This document shows, one piece after another, positions 60,094-64,000 of a DNA stretch of 64,000 nucleotides. Source of the DNA: Bacteroidales bacterium (lineage in GTDB: Bacteria; Bacteroidota; Bacteroidia; Bacteroidales; Porphyromonadaceae). The stretch lies in assembly GCA_004555765.1 (NCBI GenBank), contig SFHG01000004.1:11238-75237 (forward strand), written 5' to 3'. Numbering within the stretch: the first letter of the stretch is position 1; every line of letters begins with the position of its first letter. Both the position numbers and the translations under genes were made by a program. The notes beneath the pieces were generated by a model, which was given only the letters and a program-made list of their open reading frames with translations, made no database searches and was not told where the DNA came from.

Positions 60094-61122
60094 TTATTTT
60101 CGATTGCGGTAGGGTCTGCCTTTTTCGGCAGGGAATCCGGGACGGTTTTCGCGGGTCTCCGTGGCACCCGGGAGTACGCGTTTCTCTAAAGTGATGCTCT
60201 GAGCGGGGCCGTTGTCGGACTTAAGCAATTCAAAGAAATGGGCGGGGAACTTCCGCTCAAAAGAGAGGAACTCGTGCGTCAGGGGATGTACGAACGCCAC
60301 TTTCGTCTGGACGAGACCTATTTTCTCTTTGGTCGTAAAGACGGACCGGCTTCTCACATCACCAAAGATCGCAAGGTCATTCTCTTTGATCAGGGTGCGG
60401 AGGTTGTAGAGACGGGAACCTCTGACCGAGAGCTCGACGATCGCCATGCCTCCTTTGGGTCCCGTCTTGAGTACCCGGTAATTGGCAGAGACCGTCTTAG
60501 TGACTTTGCCGTCCTTACCCTTGGTCTCGTGTGAGAGGACACCCTCTTTTGCAGGCATCTCACCTTCAAGGCAGAGCACGAACAGCTGCTCTTTGAGGAG
60601 GTTACCCCACTGTTTGACCATCGCCTCCTTGGCGGGGATATTTTTGGCAAAGAGTACGAACCCCTCACTGTTTTTGTCCAGACGGTTGAGCATAAAGAGC
60701 ATCGCACCCGGCCCGTTTTGTTCCTTAAGCGCTTGGCTCAGAACCCAAATCGCGGTTTGGGTCCGATCCTTGTGGCTGGTATTGACGGTGGGGATGCCGG
60801 CTTTTTTGTAGACAAGGAGCAAGTCCTCGTCCTCCCATATCTTTTCGAGAAGGGGATGAGCAAAGTCTTTCGGCTTTGCACCCGAGTGTACCGTTACGAC
60901 GGCACCGGGGGAGAGAACCTCGGTGGCCTTGGTGAGGACTTTGCCGTCCAGAGAGACGCGTCCCGATCGGAAAAGCTGTTTGGCGGAAGTGCGGGTCCTG
61001 CCGGATTTCTCCTGCACAAGTGCGAGCACCACTTCGCCTCCAAGGGCTCTATAACGCTCCCTGACGGGTGTGGGGTTTTCGTGTACGAAGTCCTCAGAGT
61101 GACTTCTTCCGGTGTCGGACAT
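60094..61122 (-). CDS. RluA-family pseudouridine synthase
   Basis: A 342-residue RNA-modifying enzyme. An N-terminal S4 domain (TSAKQLFRSGRVSLDGKVL) is followed by the synthase core LLVYKKAGIPTVNTS and MLNRLDKNSEGFVLFAKN, where the Asp in NRLD is the catalytic residue (most relatives have HRLD). The C-terminal tail is basic. It probably modifies 23S rRNA, but the target is not readable from sequence. ATG 61122 follows a structured leader of about 100 nt and a TACATTTG box; the longer in-frame ATG 61221 would start at the transcript end and has no family resemblance. Confidence 0.87.
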   Translation of the reverse strand: MSDTGRSHSEDFVHENPTPVRERYRALGGEVVLALVQEKSGRTRTSAKQLFRSGRVSLDGKVLTKATEVLSPGAVVTVHSGAKPKDFAHPLLEKIWEDEDLLLVYKKAGIPTVNTSHKDRTQTAIWVLSQALKEQNGPGAMLFMLNRLDKNSEGFVLFAKNIPAKEAMVKQWGNLLKEQLFVLCLEGEMPAKEGVLSHETKGKDGKVTKTVSANYRVLKTGPKGGMAIVELSVRGSRLYNLRTLIKENDLAIFGDVRSRSVFTTKEKIGLVQTKVAFVHPLTHEFLSFERKFPAHFFELLKSDNGPAQSITLEKRVLPGATETRENRPGFPAEKGRPYRNRK

Positions 61123-61179
61123 AAGCGGACGTAATCTAATTCGCCCCGAAGCAATCCGTGGCGGGGTTAAAATGGAGAC

Positions 61180-61219
61180 GGGAGCCGAAAGTCTGTCCCA
61201 AACAGGGACAGGAACTCCC
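61180..61219 (-). promoter_or_regulatory. structured leader hairpin of the RluA-type gene
   Basis: In the predicted minus-strand leader, GGGAG pairs with CTCCC (61215-61219 with 61180-61184) around a nested stem CTGTCCC / GGGACAG (61205-61211 with 61193-61199) with a 5-nt loop. It starts a few nucleotides after the expected transcript start. Confidence 0.55.
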
Positions 61220-61228
61220 ATCGGTGCG

Positions 61229-61236
61229 CAAATGTA
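61229..61236 (-). promoter_or_regulatory. -7 box for the RluA-type gene
   Basis: TACATTTG on the minus strand, expected start of transcription near 61222, leader about 100 nt to ATG 61122. A TTTC lies at the -33 position. Confidence 0.6.
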
Positions 61237-61262
61237 ACAAATTGCGCCCGCCCAAGAAAGAA

Positions 61263-61298
61263 ATTAGGGATTAGTAAATCACCATTAGGGATTAGTAA
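61263..61298 (+). repeat. two direct repeats upstream of the RluA-type promoter
   Basis: ATTAGGGATTAGTAA occurs at 61263-61277 and 61284-61298, a 21-bp period, directly upstream of the -33 position. Each copy contains ATTAG twice. Placement and two-turn spacing suggest binding sites for a regulator. The 320-bp gap 61123-61442 otherwise holds the leader, the promoter and the array at 61339-61418. Confidence 0.7.
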
Positions 61299-61338
61299 CC
61301 ATAAAGGCGTTCCCTGCCATCCGCGCGATAAACGAGAT

Positions 61339-61418
61339 ACGTACCGGGACACTTTTTTCGCCCGTACCGGGAGTAGAAAAAGGTACGGACCGAAAAACTT
61401 TTCTGTCACGAGCCAAGA
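61339..61418 (+). repeat. 23-bp-period repeat array, 4 units
   Basis: Cores ACGTACC (61339), CCGTACC (61362), ACGGACC (61385) and ACGAGCC (61408), exactly 23 bp apart. The last unit ends AAGATTTTC. It lies between the MBL hydrolase gene and the RluA-type gene. Confidence 0.92.
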
Positions 61419-61442
61419 TTTTCCCCACGCATAAGCACCCTT

Positions 61443-62225
61443 CTAAGCCCAAAACGTCAGACCGTCATACCCGGCATGGACGTGAGGCGGGAGCATCGCC
61501 GTAATCTCTTCGTGTGTCCCGAAGCTGTGCGCGAAGTGGGTAAAGTAGGTCTCATCCGTCGGGGCTATGGATGCCCGCACGTCAAGCGCCTCGGAGAGCG
61601 AGAGGTGCGTGGGATGCGGCTCTATCCTCAGAGCGTTGAGGACGAGGGTGCGGGTGTGACCCCGCAGCACGCTCATCGTCTCAGGGGGTAAGGTCTTCGC
61701 ATCCGTGATGTAGACGAAATCGCCAATCTTGAACCCCAGGATCGGCAAGCGTCCGTGCGTCACCCTTATCGGTTCGATCACGAAGTCGGGCGCGATCTCT
61801 ATCGGGACAAAAGGAGATGCGGAATGGAGATCGAGGTGCGGCACGCCCGGGTAGGGGTGTGCTATAAAGACATAAGGGAGCCGCGTCCGAATCGCGTGGA
61901 TGACGTTGTCCTCGGCGTAGATGGGACAAGAGAGACCGTGCCGGATGAGGGGACGCATATCGTCCAGACCGCCGAGATGGTCGTAGTGTTCGTGCGTGAT
62001 AAAGAGTGCGTCAAGGGAACCGACGTCCTCCCTGATCATCTGCTCCCTGAAGTCCGGACCGCAGTCTATGACGACACGGTGACCGCCTTTCCTGAGGAGC
62101 ACGGAGGCTCTCAGCCGCTTATCTCTCGGATCAGAGGACACGCAGGTCTTACAGTGGCAGCCGATCTCGGGGACTCCCGTGGATGTGCCGGTGCCGAGAA
62201 AAGTAACCGATAGGTCACCCGTCAT
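61443..62225 (-). CDS. MBL-fold metallohydrolase (PhnP-like)
   Basis: A 260-residue metallo-beta-lactamase-fold hydrolase. LGTGTSTGVPEIGCHCKTC (about 10-28) and the metal motif ITHEHYDHLGGLDD (about 75-88) match the phosphodiesterase group with an extra Cys-rich zinc loop, as in PhnP. A terminal His-containing segment completes the site. It probably cleaves a cyclic or phosphodiester substrate; no phosphonate genes are nearby, so the PhnP role is not implied. ATG 62225 overlaps the murB stop by 4 bp. Confidence 0.85.
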   Translation of the reverse strand: MTGDLSVTFLGTGTSTGVPEIGCHCKTCVSSDPRDKRLRASVLLRKGGHRVVIDCGPDFREQMIREDVGSLDALFITHEHYDHLGGLDDMRPLIRHGLSCPIYAEDNVIHAIRTRLPYVFIAHPYPGVPHLDLHSASPFVPIEIAPDFVIEPIRVTHGRLPILGFKIGDFVYITDAKTLPPETMSVLRGHTRTLVLNALRIEPHPTHLSLSEALDVRASIAPTDETYFTHFAHSFGTHEEITAMLPPHVHAGYDGLTFWA

Positions 62226-63268
62226 GGCATCAGTTCGTCGATGGAGTGTTGGGCGCCGCTGCGGACGAAGCGCACTTCAGGAGAAATCTCGATCCCGAAC
62301 TTATCCCGGACGCTCTTTTGTACGAAAGCGGAAAAGTCGGCGATCTCCTTGGCGGTTGCCCCACCATAGTTAACGAGGACGAGTGGCTGCTTGGGATAAG
62401 TGCCTACGTTGCCTTTCCTCTTGCCTTTAAGTCCGCACTCCTGGATAAGCCAGGCGGCGGGCACCTTTACCCGCCCATCTTCGGACTGGAAATGCGGGGC
62501 ATCAGGGTACAGGGCGGAGAGCTTGGTGAAGTCTTCGCGGGAGACGAACGGGTTCATAAAGAAGCTGCCGGCATTCGGCAGGACATCCGGGTTCGGGAGC
62601 TTTTCCTCCCGCAGATTGATGACGACCTTAGCCACGTCACAGGGCGTGAGGTCGGGCTTCGTGCTCAGCTCCCGGAGACCGCGGTAGGAGAGCTCGGGGC
62701 GGTAGTCCTTATTCAGGATGAGGTCTATACCCGTAACGAGAGCGTGTGCCATCTCCGGCTCCTTGAAGATGGAGTGGCGGTAGCCGTAATGTGCCTCTGA
62801 GGCGGGAAGGACGTGCCTTTCACCCGTCCTCAAGTCCACGTAATGCACGGCACGGAGTACGTCCTTAATCTCACGCCCGTAGGCACCGATGTTCTGCACC
62901 GCGGCGGCGCCGCACTCACCCGGGATTAGAGCGAGGTTCTCTATGCCCCACAGCCCCTTCCGTGTTGCTTCCATTACGAGTTCGTGCCAAACTTTCCCGC
63001 CCCCTACATGGAGGAAAACTTCGCTCCGGGTCTCGTCCGTCACCTCTACCGATTTGTCCGTGTAATGGAGTACCGCGCCCTTGAAGTCGCCTTGGAAGAG
63101 TAAATTACTTCCGCCCCCTATCGCTATAAAAGGAAGGGTGCGGAAGTATTCGTCTTGAGATAGAATTTCAGCATCTCCCTCGCTTTCGAGTTCGATGAAG
63201 TAGACTGCTTTAGCCTCTATCGCGAAAGTATTGTGAGGAAGAAGTGGATGACTTTCGTGTATCTTCAT
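62222..63268 (-). CDS. murB: UDP-N-acetylmuramate dehydrogenase
   Basis: FAD enzyme that reduces UDP-GlcNAc-enolpyruvate to UDP-MurNAc. The 348-residue protein has the FAD-binding IGGGSNLLF (about 49-57), the middle IPGECGAAAVQNIGAYG and the C-terminal NAGSFFMNPFVS carrying the proton donor serine region. The YRHS segment and C-terminal extension indicate type I. It is 12 bp downstream of the SPOR gene and coupled to the MBL gene by a 4-bp overlap. Confidence 0.96.
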   Translation of the reverse strand: MKIHESHPLLPHNTFAIEAKAVYFIELESEGDAEILSQDEYFRTLPFIAIGGGSNLLFQGDFKGAVLHYTDKSVEVTDETRSEVFLHVGGGKVWHELVMEATRKGLWGIENLALIPGECGAAAVQNIGAYGREIKDVLRAVHYVDLRTGERHVLPASEAHYGYRHSIFKEPEMAHALVTGIDLILNKDYRPELSYRGLRELSTKPDLTPCDVAKVVINLREEKLPNPDVLPNAGSFFMNPFVSREDFTKLSALYPDAPHFQSEDGRVKVPAAWLIQECGLKGKRKGNVGTYPKQPLVLVNYGGATAKEIADFSAFVQKSVRDKFGIEISPEVRFVRSGAQHSIDELMP

Positions 63269-63280
63269 TTCGAGGCGCTT

Positions 63281-63763
63281 TTAGTAGGCGCGCATCAGGA
63301 TCCAGGCGTCGGAGAAAAGCGGCGCGAAACGGCTCTTGATACTCTCTCGAGAAGTCACGGCCTCGCTCTTCGTATCGAAGCTCGTCACGATGACGCGGTA
63401 CATTCCTTCTTCGTTCTGGGCAAGAATGGCAGGGAAGCCCTCACCGAGCATACGCTCACGGAGCGAGCGGGCGTTGGTGATGTTTTGGAAGCTGCCGATG
63501 ACGACGCTGTAAGCCTTCAGACCGTTGACATCTGCGCCATCAGTGGGGGTTACTTTCTCTTCCCTGACGGAGGCATCTTCGGCGGCCACGGGAGCCGGCA
63601 TCGGACGGACTTCGTCCTCGGCAGCGGCTTGCTGAGCTATCTGGCGTTGCTGGGCACGCTCATAGGCTGCATGGTAAGCGCTTTGCTTGGGCTTGCAAGA
63701 AGTAAAAGAGAGGGAGAGCGCCACGGCTGCGACGGTCACTGCGAAAATCTTGGACATATTCAT
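63281..63763 (-). CDS. SPOR-domain lipoprotein
   Basis: A 160-residue predicted lipoprotein with a lipobox-like SFTSC (Cys at about 23), an Ala/Gln-rich low-complexity linker and a C-terminal SPOR domain (LKAYSVVIGSFQNITNARSL onward), which binds denuded glycan strands at the septum. Start ATG 63763 (M-N-M; ATG 63757 is also possible). A promoter at 63825-63856 with a normal leader length supports it. It heads the murB group, fitting a role in cell-wall or division processes. Confidence 0.88.
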   Translation of the reverse strand: MNMSKIFAVTVAAVALSLSFTSCKPKQSAYHAAYERAQQRQIAQQAAAEDEVRPMPAPVAAEDASVREEKVTPTDGADVNGLKAYSVVIGSFQNITNARSLRERMLGEGFPAILAQNEEGMYRVIVTSFDTKSEAVTSRESIKSRFAPLFSDAWILMRAY

Positions 63764-63824
63764 ACGCTTAATTGTTACTATATAATATGTGTTTAGTTTG
63801 TTTCCAAAAAACCATTTTCCGAGA

Positions 63825-63856
63825 CAAAGGTAGCTTTTTACCGCGTAACCCGCAAG
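63825..63856 (-). promoter_or_regulatory. promoter for the SPOR lipoprotein gene
   Basis: CTTG at 63853-63856, 20 nt spacer, then TACCTTTG at 63825-63832 on the minus strand. Leader about 55 nt to ATG 63763. Confidence 0.65.
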
Positions 63857-63894
63857 AGGAAGACTGCAAAACCCGGAGGAAGGCCGCAAACCCG
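63857..63894 (+). repeat. imperfect direct repeat next to the SPOR promoter
   Basis: Two adjacent copies, 63857-63876 and 63877-63894, share AGGAAGnCnGCAAA followed by CCCG. They abut the -33 element of the SPOR gene promoter and could be regulator sites. Confidence 0.6.
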
Positions 63895-63917
63895 CCCAAG
63901 AAGGGAACTATCGAGAT

Positions 63918-64000
63918 ACGCACCGAAATACTTTTCCCGGTCTGTACCGGAAAAATGCCCGGGTTCGGGCAAAAAAAGTTTCTCGGTCTGTACCCCTCCC
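63918..64000 (-). repeat. 23-bp-period repeat array, running to the window edge
   Basis: Cores ACGCACC (63918), GGTCTGT (63939), GGTTCGG (63962) and GGTCTGT (63985); the last three are 23 bp apart. The array may continue beyond 64000. Confidence 0.85.

Noticed and set aside
1..64000. tRNA or rRNA genes and insertion sequences.
   Set aside because: Reading the gaps showed no cloverleaf with a TTCGA-type arm, no rRNA motifs, and no transposase or terminal inverted repeats.

Overview
The window looks like a chromosomal segment of a Bacteroidota bacterium, most likely Porphyromonas or a close relative. Reasons: promoters follow the Bacteroidota pattern (TTTG, about 20 nt, TAnnTTTG), purine-rich ribosome sites are mostly absent before starts, the primary sigma factor is the short form (about 286 residues), and lineage-typical neighbourhoods occur (ileS - DksA-like - lspA - DUF4296; clpP-clpX; DUF4286). 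The genus is an inference from gene content and style, not from an alignment. I count 51 protein genes, one of them broken (mutS) and one cut by the window edge (kdsB). I see no rRNA, tRNA, CRISPR, prophage or insertion sequence.

Layout. 1-10.8 kb (minus): kdsB (partial), PAS protein, aroC, M16 peptidase, YbdG-type channel, an anchored protein of unknown role, tsaB, topA. 10.9-20.2 kb (plus): a cobalamin riboswitch, a TonB-dependent receptor, then cobU, cobT, cobS, cobC, cobQ/cbiP, cobD and cbiB, a late-pathway corrinoid uptake and remodelling cluster. 20.3-25.7 kb (minus): FHA protein, rsmE, two divergent bifunctional-nuclease-like paralogues, sufS, rlmL-type methyltransferase. 25.8-35.7 kb (minus): DUF4296 lipoprotein, lspA, DksA-like regulator, ileS, rpoD, an L,D-transpeptidase, clpX, clpP. 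36-46.5 kb (plus): gyrB, a C26-M19 peptidase fusion, leuS, YitT protein, rdgB, xseA, xseB. 46.7-51.1 kb (minus): asd, gpmA, polyprenyl synthase, DUF4286, AI-2E family permease. 51.2-55.4 kb (plus): dacB and the disrupted mutS. 55.7-63.8 kb (minus): exported M20 amidohydrolase, mazG, dsbD, RluA-type synthase, MBL hydrolase, murB, SPOR lipoprotein.

The gene content is mostly housekeeping. The unusual signal is between the genes. Seventeen intergenic gaps carry a short array, usually four units, of a degenerate motif (core YACRKACC plus a purine tail) repeated every 23 bp. An eighteenth array lies inside dsbD, read in frame as part of an interdomain linker. Some arrays end in a distinctive unit running into AAAATTTT, some carry units in opposite orientation that form hairpins, and one is merged with an intrinsic terminator. 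This looks like a dispersed small repeat family. I recall that P. gingivalis has MITEs with an internal minisatellite (BrickBuilt), but I cannot show here that these are related.

Other points of note: mutS is frameshifted and appears to lack about 20 connector residues; two adjacent genes look like decayed DUF151-UVR nucleases; a two-domain peptidase joins a gamma-glutamyl hydrolase to a membrane-dipeptidase-type domain; and dacB and the AI-2E permease are served by face-to-face promoter boxes.
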